Below are positions 50,002 through 62,800 of a stretch of 64,000 bases of DNA, one piece after another. A program made the position numbers and the translations under genes. Each line of letters starts with the position of its first letter. Position 1 is the first letter of the stretch. Source of the stretch: Pseudopyrenochaeta lycopersici (Eukaryota; Ascomycota; Dothideomycetes; Pleosporales; Pseudopyrenochaetaceae); the NCBI GenBank assembly GCA_003313425.1, contig NHZP01000034.1, forward strand, positions 434,001 through 498,000. The letters are read 5' to 3'. A model generated the notes under the pieces. That model did no database searches. It was not told where the DNA came from and saw only the letters and a program-made list of their open reading frames with translations.

Positions 50002-51473
50002 ATGCCTCGATCCATCAAGCAAGGGTTTAATACCCCATTTCGCCGACCGGAGATCGAAGAGCTTGCAGAATTTAATAAGATATTGGACAACCCATCCTAT
50101 TTCGGCTCCGAAACTTCTATCGATATTTTCGAGTCAAAACATCTACAGCGGACATGGAAATGCAGGGTGGAGACTTGCAGTCACGAATTACTGTCCAATC
50201 GCAGCCGCCATAACGGTTGCGCGGGAATGGATACGCACGTCATTTTCCTAGACTTTCTTCCTAAGTCGACTCTTTTGTGCCCAAATCAACTGCACATTAC
50301 GGCGGAAGCTTTCCAAAACTTAGTACAGACACTCGAAATACCGATAACTTTCGTAGAGGGAATGTTTCAACAGCAGATTTGGGACGGGAGCGGTTGTTTC
50401 CTGCGGCGCAACGAAGGGAGTGGAAGAGTAGAGAGAATAGGTATATTTTCCAAAAGCTTCATTATGGCCTAGCTGTACTAGCGCAACCAAGTCCAGCTGA
50501 TTGACTCCAGATATCTTCTTCCGAGCTGAGTGGGGCGATGGTAAATATCCGCAGGTGGCGCTGATGGCTGACTTCTTGACGGGCACGGTGACATATCTTA
50601 TCATCGAGGCTCCAGAAGCCGTAAAGAAAAGAGTAGAGGAAGTGGGGGTCACAGAAAGACCGCTAGCAATCCCCGCGTTAGTACTAGATGAATGCCTGAA
50701 CGAGTGGAAAAGACAAATCAATAACTATCGAGAGGAACTCCTCTCTTATGTATGAAGCCCATCATTTACCATCTGGTTATTCAACCCTCGCCTCTAATCA
50801 TATCATAGGAGAACAAAAGCGCAACAGCTCAGTGTATGTCCACAACACATAGAGACGGGAATGACGCCACCGAAATGCTGCATCTTCTCTGCTCGAAAAC
50901 ACACCAAATGTCCGAACATCTCGCCGACTTCGAAGAGCGCTGTCGCTTCCTCCGATGCGCATATAATACCTATACCGATGCCATAAAAGAGAACAACAAG
51001 TACCTGAACCACCCATGGCCGCTCGATAATTCGAACAGTGTGGACGATTCGCTACAACACCTCATCAGTGGTGCGGATACTTGTCGGCGATGGGCTTCGA
51101 ACTACAATAGTCGAACACACTTGTATGAGACTATGCTCTACCATCTAGCTGCTCACGCGGATAGCCGGGTCAACGAAGAGAATGCAAGAACCAACATAGG
51201 GCTTTCGATCATAGCTATGGCTTTCCTGCCTGGTACTTTTGTCTCGGTAAGACTCCGCTTTATACCCTCGGGCCACTTGATTAACAGTTTCTGTAGGGCT
51301 TATTCAGTATGTCATTCTTCATGTCACCAAATGCCAGCAACTTCAGCGTCTCGCATTGGATCTGGTTGTACTTCGCGGTTACAATACCACTCACCACCAT
51401 CGTATTCATCATCTGGTTCTTCTGGAGACGGCATGCGAAGGGAAGACCACTAGTTCATTCAAACCCGGTATAA
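50002..51473 (+). CDS. CorA-like membrane protein
   Basis: Four exons: 50002..50440, 50511..50749, 50809..51246, 51297..51473; introns 70, 59 and 50 bp, all phases consistent, 430 residues. The N-terminal soluble part includes FFRAEWGDGKYPQVALMADF. A helical stretch rich in charged residues follows (about 230-370), then TNIGLSIIAMAFLPGTFVSG with LFSMSFF and WIWLYFAVTIPLTTIVFIIW. The two C-terminal membrane helices with FLPGTFVSGLFSM between them match the fungal CorA-like family. These usually lack the strict GMN signature of Mg2+ channels (here SMSF), so ion transport is unproven. The gene is intact. Confidence 0.85.
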
Positions 51474-51627
51474 AACCGATCTACCTTAAAACTACACCTA
51501 CTATTCCAGTCCAACAACTTTTGGTTACCCTCATTACTCTGCGTTCCCTCCTTTAGCACAAGTAAGTCCACACTGACTCATTACTCGGGAATTGATGTCG
51601 AACAACAAGATGCCTTAAGACTAGTAC

Positions 51628-52776
51628 TTAAACGTCGAACTTCTCTCCAACCAACCTCTCACTGAGATCCCATAACTTTTCCGCATTCCCTCTATCCAAT
51701 GCATACGCCTCCCTAATGGTTTTATATAGCAAATCACGTCCTGAGTCAAAATGGATGCCCATGGGCCAGCAGCGCGCAAGACCAATTAGATTAGTCTTGA
51801 ATCCAGGTACATATGCCACATGGGATAGCAAAAGCTCTTGTAAGCCTTGCGGAGTTTGCGCCATCAGGTTCATATTGCCCCACGCAGTAATAGGGATGTT
51901 CTGCGTGCCAGCATTGACAGCTGTATTTTGGGTGTTTTCGTACTTTCTGCTCCACCCAATCCAATCCTCACTGTTGATTGCGTGAGTGTTTGATCCTGGG
52001 TCAAGAATCCACCTATTTTGCAAGGGATTATCGTCTTCCGCGGGATCGTTGGTGAAAGCTACGTGTAAGCTTCCAGTTTGAGATCTTATCTGACGCTGAA
52101 ATTCGTCTCCGTCGTCTATTTTCAGTGGCTGATACACGATTTGTGTCGTGTGCGCGGATGCTGATTGTCGCGGCGGAGCTCCGTCGTCCATTTGTATAGA
52201 GCTTTTGTTCGTAGGACTATTTTCCAGGTCCTGTTGAAGCTGCTTTTGGATTTCTTCCCATTCTTGTGTGTGTGTTTGTTTGTATTTATCAATCTTTTGC
52301 TCTATAGTTCCAGCTATGCTGCTTGCCTTAGAGTTTTTCCGCACCCTCCCAGTAGCGTTAGGTGGCAGGCTACTGATACTCTCTCGACGTCCATTGCCTG
52401 GCCTAGAGGAAGTAGCACCTTGCTGATGTAGTTTCTGTTGATGTCGTAATAGCAAATCACGTCGCGCGAAGCCCCTTGTGCACTGTGGGCATTCAAATGG
52501 CTTCTCCTTCGTATGCGATCTATCATGTCGCTTCAGGTGTTCCAATCTGGTGAAAGATCGATTGCACGTCTCGCAGACATGCGGCCTCGGCTTGTTCGTT
52601 TTGAGTGGAGGAAAGGGAGCAGTCGTGATTTGTGAGAACTCGGGTTCGGCAGCCAGGATATAGTCTACAAATGGAGCGTACAGTCAGTCGTGGCATAGCA
52701 GAGTTGAGGTCTATAACTCACCATTGCTGCTGCGCGCATCACACGAGCCACTGATGAAGTTGCTCGACGGATCCAT
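51628..52776 (-). CDS. C2H2 zinc-finger protein fused to a copia-type aspartic protease segment
   Basis: Exons 52776..52722 and 52664..51628, with a 57 bp intron (GTGAGT...TTTGTAG); 363 residues starting MDPSSNFISGSCDARSSN. Two adjacent C2H2 fingers (CETCNRSFTRLEHLKRHDRS, CPQCTRGFARRDLLLRHQQK) resemble the DNA-binding part of fungal stress regulators. After a Ser/Gln-rich linker (about 95-215) comes RWILDPGSNTHAINSEDWIG with HVAYVPGFKTNLIGLARCWP, the protease region of Ty1/copia Pol with DPGS in place of DSGA. No integrase or RT follows. It could be an exapted fusion or a gene truncated by a retroelement. Confidence 0.75.
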
Positions 52777-55161
52777 TTTGCTTGCGTCGGTCTCTGCGGA
52801 CACGCTCAATTGTCGTGCAGGTGTCACCACAGACATTGACGGCACATTTGCGGTCACCCGAAAACGATCAAGGGTTGGAAGGACCGGGATTTAGTAGTGA
52901 GCCAGTCCAGGAAAAGTGTCCAGCTTGTGAGAGTCGTGGTGCTACCGTAGCTGCTGTCGTAGAGCTAGGTGAAGCTCGAGCTTGGTACCGTAAACAAAGG
53001 GTGACCGAATGCAAAGAATACTGCCTACGACGCACATACGTCAACTTAGGCCTTTGATTTCAGGCTGAGGGGAAAGCGTACCTTCAGCAGGCCTCCAAAC
53101 AGTGTGTTCGTGGGATGTCTGTGCTGAGGGGCAACGATGCAGAGAGCGTCTGAACACCGGCGAGTAAGCCACGGTCTGCAGCGCGGAAGCTCGCAGTCAA
53201 TGGAAACCGGTGATGTGCCGTGAAAAAAGTCAAAAGCTGGTGAGCAGCAAATAGCGGGCTGCGAGATTGTAGAGCTAGAGAAGGTGCAGACGCCTGTGTG
53301 GAAAAGAACAGCCAGACTGGCGATTACAGGGCTAAGAAGAGATGCTTGAAATTTTGTGCTAAAGTGGGCGGTCCGCTCACAGGTCAGCAGGCATATCAAC
53401 GGACGGGTCGCTTGCTGTGAGGCTGATGTTTCTGGCATCTGCGTTGAACGCTGGCGGTTGCAGCGGAGAGTTGCTGGCAGCATAACACTACAGCGCTGGA
53501 CAGCACCAGGTATGCGTGCTAGCCTGTCTACAACAGTTTAGTCACCAGCAGTGCTGCTGTTAGACGTCGGCTAATTTCTACGATAGTCCGTCCTAAGGGA
53601 TGTTAACATTGGCGGAGAAAACCTAGCGAAGCCCGCGCTGCTGTGGCGCACTAGTGACGCGGATCGCCGGGCAGTCTTCCGCCTTCGCCATTGAAAGCAG
53701 TTTGATCAACCGTCACCATGCCGACAAGCTGTATAGGGCTTAGAGTGGCCATATGCCATTCTTGCCTATCTGGCTGGTCAGGATTTTATATAGATACGCT
53801 GTAAAGACTGTTTGGATGAGCCTCAATGGCCCGAGCCTCTTTGACCCACTCCCAGCCCATTCATGCTCCTCTCTTGTAATATTTATTGATTGATATCCTA
53901 TACTATTTGAAGGCTAGCGCGGGGCTGCACGCGTAGCGTGAAAACTACCGCGTACACGATGACTGGGGCAGCCGAATATCAGTTCTAGGGCAGCCGAATA
54001 GCGTCCACCTTATTCTTGCCGCAACAGTCGTTGGAGGCCGTCAACCCCATCTATTCTTCGGCAGAGTTAAGCTATATACCTCGTCGATATACCCGCGCAC
54101 AATCTTTCAGAACACAGTTAATCGGCATTGGGTAAGTCTTGCAACTGTTCACGGAAAGATGTCCTGTGCTCGGTGGGGCTGTCGCATTTCTCACATTCCG
54201 CCGTGTCGTGGTTCACACGCCCCTGCACACAATATTAATTCCGCTGCAAGCACAACGCCTCCACTGTTCGTCTTATTATAGAGTAGCGAGGCTGAGAGGG
54301 AAGATTTTGGGGGTCAAGGAGGAAATCCAAACCGTACGACAATGCATGCGAGCATGCGAGGGGTACGGAATGTGGGCCAATTGCCCTTTCCGGCAGATCG
54401 GCGCGAAATGGTGTTGTAGCTGTGTGCAAGGGTGAAGCCGCATTCGCCAGCGACTGTAGGGCACAGACCACAGGAGCCCAACTGGCCTGATGAGAGCTGT
54501 TGCCTCTCCTTTGGATAACTATGACTAAAAGTATAATGCATGGCAGTAAGTTAGGCCAACTACCTAGATCATGTATAGGCAGTAGGTAACTATCAACTAA
54601 TCAGAAGTCTTAGACGAGACTAGGACAGATACTTTAACCTTGACTAAGTGTTACTGTCGCACGCCATTGGCCAAGGGCAGTAGTTCACTTAGCAGTCCAC
54701 GTGATGTCTTCATAAAAGACTCAGAGACTTGTGCCATCTCTTCTAAACAGACGACATACATTGTCGTACACACAAATACAATCACAAAAAAAAACCATCT
54801 TAACTTTGTGCCTCGTATCCCAATCATTTTCACTGTTCGGTTAACACCTACAGTGCGACAGTTACTGTAGGTAGCTGCTCACGCAATGATTAGACCACTT
54901 TAGAACTCAAGGGGTACATAAAATAAATGTTTAGACGGATACGTATGGTCTTCTCTCTGGCTTCGCATCCATGTTTCTTCCGAGGATTTCCAGCTATATG
55001 CCAATCTAGGAGAATAAGTGACAGTTCTACTAGTACGCCTGTTGAAATCTCTCCTGTTCTCACTGTTCTGTTGCCAACTATCAGCGCTCTTTTTCAACTC
55101 TCCTTAGACTAGGAGACCATACCTGCTCTAGCTACCATATTTGCGCCCGTCTTCCAAAAAA
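52777..55161. other. Intergenic, no supported gene
   Basis: Short frames at 52782, 53046, 54139 and 54640 have no motif, no coherent intron model, and overlap on opposite strands. 54770-54800 has an A-run. I see no transposon ends here. Confidence 0.35.
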
Positions 55162-55630
55162 TCAGGATCTTTCGGTCGCGAATGCAAGAGTCTTGTCCTG
55201 ATGACTGAGGACTATATCTCGCACGCGCTGGAGGGACATAAGAATTTGTTCACTTTGCTCCAGCATATCGTTTATATCTTCCAGTGTCGGAAGTGATTGA
55301 TGTATACTGCTGATACGCTTGTTTTCGTGTGTTCGTCGTCCGTAGGCTTCGGAGAACTCAGCGATGAGTCCAGAGCTGTCTAGCATCTAGCGAAGTTAAT
55401 TGGATTGCAAAGGAAGGTAGAGTTTGCCATACCTCAGTAAGGTGGGTTTCAAGTTCAGAACTTCCCAAATGCTGACGAACAGATTCACCGCAACGCGCAA
55501 GACTCGAATCATTCATCTTCCTCTCTATTGAACGAGAAACCTGTGAGCAGTCACACCATGAACGAAGAAACCCATTGGGTTGGATTATGCCAATGCTAGA
55601 GGCAGATATGCAGATATGGCCGGGTAACAC
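55162..55630 (-). CDS. Hypothetical helical protein, 5' end uncertain
   Basis: Two frames join cleanly over a 46 bp intron (55387..55432, GTATGG...CTAG), both phase 0: LGSSELETHLTE continues MLDSSGLIAEFSEAYGRR. The result is about 160 residues, almost entirely helical (LEDINDMLEQSEQILMSLQR), like the N-terminal helical domains of fungal death-related proteins, without a clear match. The frame upstream has no ATG before 55516 (MNDSSLARCG). So the protein starts there, or an upstream exon is missing. Confidence 0.4.
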
Positions 55631-55639
55631 TTGGCGAGG

Positions 55640-57399
55640 CAGACGGGTTAAGCGGATGATAAAGGATTGCGCTCTTAGCGCAGCATCAATCGATTGGTGT
55701 GCTTTGAGCTACCCCTAAAGAGGGTGAGCGCTAACCTTCTTCAAGGACGCCCAATCAGAGAAATGACCGACCGCAAATTCGCATACTATAAGACGAGCCC
55801 TTTGTCCATCACTCCCAATTCGCGATTTGATTGGCTGATGTTAATAAGGGCGCTATGATTAGAGCTTGACTTCGCCGACCCATGCAGCCACCGGGTTCAT
55901 ATACCGTCTTGGCGCGCGTGGTGCACGCGCAACATAAACATGACAAAACAGCGAGAACACAGTTTTTGGAAAACCCATCACAAAAGCATCAACACACATC
56001 TGCAGTGGCCGCACTGGTCTCTACAGGCCATCACGCATCCCCCCGCATCGATTTGGCACCCGGCTGCGGCACAGACAGACCGACAAAATTTGCGAGCAAG
56101 TTACACAACATGACACGTTTACCGAACACAGCAATAGCCATCTAGCCGCGACACCGTAATACGGGAGCGACGACGGAGCGCAAACTCTTACTTAACAGTC
56201 ACAATACACACAATGCAGTCACTGATGGGTTTCCTTGTCAGCCACCACCTGTATCGGAATATATTAGGGGTAACTTACTTTGACTTTAAGCCGTTTCTTG
56301 GCAGTATCTATGCCATAGATGCATATGCTTGCTTTGGCGTCAAAGCGTATGGGTAGGAAGATCTAGAACACCAATCAAAGCGACAAGGCCTTTTGTATCT
56401 TCAGATGGTGCGTCAAAAACTTCTTCTTTTAAGAATATACCTGCGATACCGTTTAAATGTATCGTCCAAGGCATAGCGCGGTGCATCTGTTGTAGGTTAG
56501 AATCACTATTACTGAAGAGATCATCATTTGCATACGCTTATGGTGCTTAGCAATACTCCAGCAAACGGCACCGATTCATCATGAAGGCATTCTGGATCCG
56601 CGAGTGTTTGCGAAATTGCGTAATGCTCCAGCCATAGTACTCATCTACATATTGAGCATGCTTGGGATCCAACGTAATCTGATGTCACACTGTTCAGGAG
56701 AAACGGGTTCGATTCTGCACAGTAGCTGAGATTCTCTTGGAATCGATCAGCAGGTTCGGGCATAGTTATTGAGGAGAGCGTGGCAGCACCCCAGTCGGCA
56801 ACTATCCCCTTGTCAGCATCGTGGGAGCCTGTGACATTATCGAGAAGGAGAACAGCTTACAGTCGTATAGAACTTCCCTTTCAAACTCTGAAAGTGAGTT
56901 GAACACCTCCTGACTAAGATATCGCAAGAGAATTGTGTTACGTGCGGTCGTAGTGGGTTCCGAGACGGCCAACTTTGACGAAGCGTTGTTCTCAGCTCTC
57001 AATCCAACTTTGTCCTTCACACGACACCCACTCTGCTGATCACAGGCCTCAACAGGCGTTCCAGGGGCTGACCATCTCAGTCTGACCCCATACCCCTCAC
57101 AGGCAAGACCAAGGAGTTAACAGTTTCGGCAGTGTGGCCGCCCTTCATCGCACTTCTTCCTTCGGAACCTGCAGGTCCAGCAACTACTTCTTGTACGCGA
57201 TATACCACGCTTGGCATGCATAAACATGATTGATCGTGATGTAGCTGATGAGCAGATTTACTAGCCACGATGGATGCGGGAATTCATAAAGGAATCTCGG
57301 CCTCGGCATTGCCCCAGGCGGTCAGGTCTATTGGCTAGCGGCAGTCTTTTTCAGTGCTCTTCAAATCTATTCAACCATCAACGTTAGTGCCGCCGTTTG
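55640..57399. other. Intergenic, only weak short frames
   Basis: The minus-strand frame 57020..56802 contains ILLRYLSQEVFNSLSEFERE, which looks like real coding sequence, but has no neighbouring exon I can join. No other evidence of genes. Confidence 0.3.
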
Positions 57400-57857
57400 A
57401 TTTTTGTCCTTCGAACTCACGATGTGGCCAGCTCGCTCAGGTTGTGCGCAGCTTAGCTCCTCTTAGCTGGGCTACTCCATTCATATGTGCAATCTTCACG
57501 CTCATCACAACACTTGAGTTCATCTACTCGGTGAAGTAAGGGCCCATTCGAAACTGTGTAATGTCCCTTTACTTACCTAGAGCAGGGAAAAGGTTACACA
57601 GCACGCATACAATTCCTTCTTGTACCTTACCGTTCCAGCACTCCTCTCTTCAGTAGTGTCAAGCTGGAGACTGTACGAGCACAAATGGTCAGCGGGAAGT
57701 AATTCAAACTACATAAGCTTGTTGGTTGGACTTATTGCCTCAAACGCGATCGTGACGCTCTGCCAGCTGTGTGGCGCCATGGTCCTCTACGTTCACTTGC
57801 GCTTGGATGGAAACATAAGTGCCCAACTTTACCAGAGCATACTTCTCGTACGTACCG
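57400..57857 (+). pseudogene. Small membrane protein, paralogue of 37480..37961, ends incomplete
   Basis: Exon up to 57535 (LAPLSWATPFICAIFTLITT then LEFIYSV) splices over a 50 bp intron (GTAAGG...GAGCAG, 57536..57585) to EKVTQHAYNSFLYLTVPALL and SLLVGLIASNAIVTLCQLCG up to about 57849, where a GTACGT donor follows. No ATG is found upstream and no matching last exon downstream. Three membrane segments are visible. It shares the CQLxGAxxLY segment and the last-intron position with 37480..37961. Confidence 0.4.
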
Positions 57858-58185
57858 AGTCGGTGTTATAAGACAGTCTAACATGGATAGGCTTGTATGT
57901 CCAAACAACTCCTATGTCCCCTCGTCTTCTGCTTTGCCTGGGTCGTGCATCTTCGAAGGGCCTCAATACGTTCAGCTGACCTGAACAGCGATGACGTCGA
58001 AGGCGCAATAAGACTGGGCAGCCTATAAGAGATCGGAGCCGACGTGGGACCGGGAATTTGACATCAAGTTTATTCAATTCTATCTGGCGGCGCATTTCAG
58101 CCCGTCGGACATCCCTATCTTGGATCGATGAATTTTCTATGTATTGCTAACTACCGATGCCGAACGAATCTGGAATAATGATAGC

Positions 58186-59480
58186 TTAGAGAGGGCTGGC
58201 TTTGTTCATAGCTTCGTGGGCGATTCTGGCTAGCTCCCCAGCTCTTAACAGTGCTGCAAATGAGGACAGAGGACGGAGTCCTATGGGCTCTTGCGTATGC
58301 GAAGAGAACTGAGCGAGTCGATCGAGCGCGGAAGAAGCAGGTTCGAGACTTTGCACTGGTAGAGGTAAAATCCGGGAGAAGTACGGAGCATTACTAGATG
58401 GAAAGAAAGGTCCTATTGTTTGGTGCAGAGTAGCAGACCATGGCGATGTAGATATGGGTGAGCTAGCATCGGCTATGCGAGTGGAGTTCAATCCTGTCAA
58501 GGAATGCGTTACCGGAGATGTTGATTCTGACAGGTAGGAATATTCCGCTCGATTGTGACCCATTGCAAAGGAGTTCGATTCATCTAAGCTCATTATGCTA
58601 TTTGACGATCGGCCGCCGTACTCGCGGGTCCCGGTTCGTGTCGAAGTACTTATCTGGGTCCCCGACTTAGAACGTATGTCTTCTGCACCTGCTACCCTAA
58701 GTCACAAACACTGATAAGCGGCTGTTCAACAAACCTTTGCGTGACGCAGTGTGTTTCGCCATGAATTCCTCGAGATACTTTTGGTATACATCGTACTCGG
58801 GTGACTTTTTGTACTCTGCCATTTTAGCATGATATTTTACTTTCCCAGCGTTGGCTTGGTGTCGATAAGTTTCCCGAGCTTTTGCCGGTAAACTTTGCCA
58901 TTGTTCACCAACAATTTTTGCAGTTTCTGCAAAAGTCAAAACATGGCTCTTTAGTGACCTCCTTACACCTGCCTCTTGTCAATCTCACTAGATGTATAGA
59001 TCAGGATAACCACTAACGGTTGGAGAATAGCACATAGGCAGTTGGAGGTCGTTCCGGTGCATGTTCGTCCGGCTGAACAAGGTTAGTAACCCTTCAAGGG
59101 TAGAGAGCATGAACATGACGCGCTTGGACCATACTGACTTTGGGACGTCGCCTATACTTTCGTCTCGTGCTTGAGCCGGTAGTACGATGTGCAGACGTGG
59201 CCCCTTGCCTCCCTTTGCGACTCGGGGGGAAATCGTCGTTTCGGTAGGGCCCACAAATACCGGTATCTTTGCTAAGAGTGTTGGGAGGGCTGTAATTGTG
59301 GGCATGACCCCGAGATTCTGCAATGGCCCGCTGAAGCTTCTGTTGATATGCCAAAGTTAGTGTGGTAAAGTTGTCAGATCTTTATGGTGAAGACGGGAGT
59401 TTTGAAGACGAAGAGATAGATGGTACATGCCTTTTGATGACCAAGTCGTTGCATCACCAACCCGCAATTGCGGCGCACAA
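58186..59480 (-). CDS. HMG-box protein, 5' end missing or displaced
   Basis: Exons 59339..59139, 59072..59018, 58968..58735 and 58688..58186; introns 66, 49 and 46 bp, phases consistent. HMG box: PDEHAPERPPTAYVLFSN across the second exon, then LTFAETAKIVGEQWQSLPAK and PEYDVYQKYLEEFMAKH. It is preceded by KLQRAIAESRGHAHNYSPPN, the linker that follows a SAM domain in a common fungal HMG family. The tail is Ser/Pro-rich (STSPWSATLHQTIGPFF). A further upstream exon probably ends at 59431 (QRLGHQK) with a GC-AG intron. The rest of the SAM domain is not found before the Copia-2 end at 59639. Likely nuclear DNA-binding; the 5' truncation may make it nonfunctional. Confidence 0.75.
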
Positions 59481-59638
59481 AACCTTAACGCGAACAGGCC
59501 GACATTCTGATCCGACCAGCGAACATCTGAAAGTTCCTATAATGTAGAGTAAGTGCGCTAGAACGAGCAAGGTCCGAGTCCTGCCCCGCTAATCGCACGA
59601 AGCATTATCGCCATCCAAGGACTCAGCTTGAGTGCAGC

Positions 59639-59813
59639 TGTCAGAATTTAATGAATCTTTTTGGTCATCATCGTGGATCAGAATTGATTGTATTTTCGTT
59701 GGTTCTGTTTTCTCTCCTTTTTAAACACAGACCTGATACATCGATGATACATAGGTGATACCGTCTACGATGCAGTATTCGTATACTTCAGTTTTTATGC
59801 CTCTTATCTGACA
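59639..59813 (-). repeat. 3' LTR of Copia-2
   Basis: 175 bp, the reverse complement of the Copia-1 LTRs, no difference seen. Confidence 0.95.
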
Positions 59814-59861
59814 CACCCCCTCAGCTTAGAGTGATCTTCTAAGCTGCCACAAACCTATATC

Positions 59862-62800
59862 TTATGCGATTGTCAGATCCTCTATTTGAGTCTGTATGTC
59901 TTCGAGTTTTAACTCTTTTGCTAAGGCCGGTTTCTTGTTTACCAGTCCTAATTGATTAAGAAAGTTCTCCCATTTGTTTGAGGGCAGCGCTTTGGTAAGT
60001 CCATCTGCTATCATTTGCGAGGACTCTACGTATTTGACTTGAATTCGTCCCAGCAATACTTCTTGTCGTAGCCAGTGGTTGTGGATGTCTACATGTCGAA
60101 GTTTGGTTTGAAGTTTTGCAATCTCTTCCGTAACAAGTCGAATTGTCTGTGTATTGTCGCATTGAATTGTAATAGTCGACTCCGGCAATGATACCTGGAG
60201 CTCCTTGAGAAGTCGCGAAGTAAAGATAGCTTCCTTTGCTACTTGGGAGAGTGCGAGCAGTTCTGCTTCAGTCGTTGAGGTAGTGACCGTGTCCTGTTTA
60301 CTTGCTCTCCAGGTAACAAGACCACCGAATAGCTTAATCACATAACCTTGCGAACTCTTTCTATCGACTGTATTATCGCCAAATGATGCGTCGCTGGCTA
60401 CTTCAAGCTTGTCGCCTCCTCCCAATTGGAGTGCTCTTGATTTTGTCGCTGCAAGGTAGAGCAGGACTCTGTCAGCAGCCTCCTGATGCTCCGTGCCAGG
60501 GTTGACGAGGAAGCGTGCAAGGCGCGATGTTGCGAAGGCTATATCTGGTCGTGTTGTAACGGCGGCAAATAGTAAGGAACCAATCTTACGCTGGTATTTG
60601 TTGACTTCTGATGGTGATGCTAATCCCTCGCGTGGCTGGAGTTCAACGCTTGCCATTGGGGTATCATGTCGGACATCTTTCCTATCTGCAAGTCTGCTAA
60701 TTTTGTCGGCATAGGCTAACTGGGAGAGTTGAATTAATCGTTGTTCTCGGTCTCTGATAACTTCAACGCCGAGGAACCATTGCAGGTCTTCTCCACCTGT
60801 GAAGGTGTATCTTTCTTGAAGAGCCTTGATAGTTTGTTGAGCTTCTACCTCCTTCTTCTGGTGATAGGCTAAGATAATGTCATCGACGTAAAAGAAGATG
60901 ATAATGCCATCCTTGATCATGCAGCAGGCCTCATGTGGCACTTGTTTGAAGCCTAGTTTGGTGAGGGTTGAGACGAATTCTTTCTGCCATAGGAGCGGTG
61001 AAATTCGAAGACCGTAAAGTGCCTTTTCAAGCTTAAGGATCGTTCCGGGCTTCTGGTATCCTCGTGGCATTCTCATGTAGATTTCTCTATCTATGGTTGC
61101 ATGCACGAATGCGTTAGTAACGTCGTACTGTTTAAGTTCAAGGTTGAACTTGGCAGCGATTGCCATGAGCATTCGAAAAGACCTGCTGGCTAAAGTGGCT
61201 GCGTATGTGTCTTGTGACGTGATGTTTCGTTGCTGATCGCCACGAACGACCAGTCGTGCTTTGCATTTAATAAGGCGATGGTGTTTGTCCAATTTGTAGG
61301 TATACACCCACATGCAGTCTAATATTTGGTGACCTTTCCGTTTGATGGGAGTGATTGGCACTTCAGCCCAGGACTTCATTTGTTCATGGCTCCTTAGGTG
61401 TTCTCGTTCTGCTTCCTTGAACATTTCGTACAGAGGATGATCTTCAAGCTTTGAGTAAGTCGCCGGCAGAGGTGGCAATTGGTTTCGGTGAGGCTTCACC
61501 CCCTTTGCCAGCATTCTCTTCAGCTGTGCCTTGTCAATGGGCTTGCCTTCATGTTCCCCTACGTGCCCTGCTTGAGTGCCGGCCATAAATGCTGCTGCCC
61601 ATGGTTCTGTCTTTGACGAGCCATGTGTCGTCGTGCTATTAGCTTCAAGTTCGTCGGTCCACGCCTGGCTAAGGAGAGCTACGGGTGGCGGAGTGTCTGG
61701 CGGCGTTGGGTATGAGTCCATAACTTTTCTATTTCGGCAACCTCTTGACTTTTGACCTTGTGGGCTTGAGCTCTCTCCCATCATTGTATCGTCTTCGTAG
61801 AACGACCCAGTCTCAGGCTGTCCTTGTCGCGGTGGTGTAGGCAGTTCAATCGTTTTCACCCACATTGCAATCTCCTGCAGGGTATTGTGCATAAGGTTGT
61901 CCATGAGGTCTTCCGTTTTGCCGCTGAACACTACGCTTTCGTCGAAGACTACGTCTCTTGTGCTGATGACTTTAGCTAGTGACGGGATCCAAACTCGGTA
62001 GATGTTTGTAGATTGATAGCCAATAAGATAGCCAATCCAGGCCTTTGGATCCAAGCGTTGCAGTCGCGACTTTCCTCGGTGGGTATCGTCGGTCATTGCA
62101 AATGCCTTGCAGCCATATGCTTTAAGATGAGCTTGGTTTGGTTTCCGTGGTCCAGTGACGATACCATTCATAGCAGCGACCCTTGTGAAGAATACCTCGT
62201 ATGGGCTTTTCCAGCGGTTTGAGTAGTTCGGCGTTCTATTGTACAGGTATACTGCCGCTCTTGTGATTTCTGGCCATAGTTCCCAGGGAAGATTAGCATC
62301 CAGTCGTATCGTGCGTGCCTTTTCTTTTATCACACCCCCTGAGCGTTCTCCTCCGCCATTCTGTGATTGGGTATCAGGAGCAGAAGGCTCGACCTTTATG
62401 CCTTTGGACGTGCACCATCTCTTAACTTCTGGCTTGACGGTCACTATCTCGTTGTCCGTCTCAATCACTTTTACAGAAATATTAAACTGCGTATAGAGGA
62501 AGCAAGTGAAATTATCTAGTAACCGAATAATAGATCGTGCTGGTCTGTTGTCGGTAAAGTAGAAATCCCAGTTATATGCCGAGAATCGGTCAGTGATAAG
62601 CATTTGGCTCTTTTCCTTTGAGTAGCTCCCCACTTCGTAGTCGTGAAAGTCGATCGCGATTCGTTCTCCCGGTCCTTCTTCGCTCAGTCGAGGTTCTCTG
62701 CGGATCCTGCGCTTTGATTTGGCTCTCCCACATGCGTCGCACTCGACTGTAGTGACGCCTTTGATGCGCACCCCCTCAGATTGTTGGACGAGGTGTTCGA

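Noticed and set aside
59550..59600. tRNA-like T-arm (GGTCCGAGTCC)
   Set aside because: The stem does not pair beyond three bases and no A box or acceptor stem is in place.
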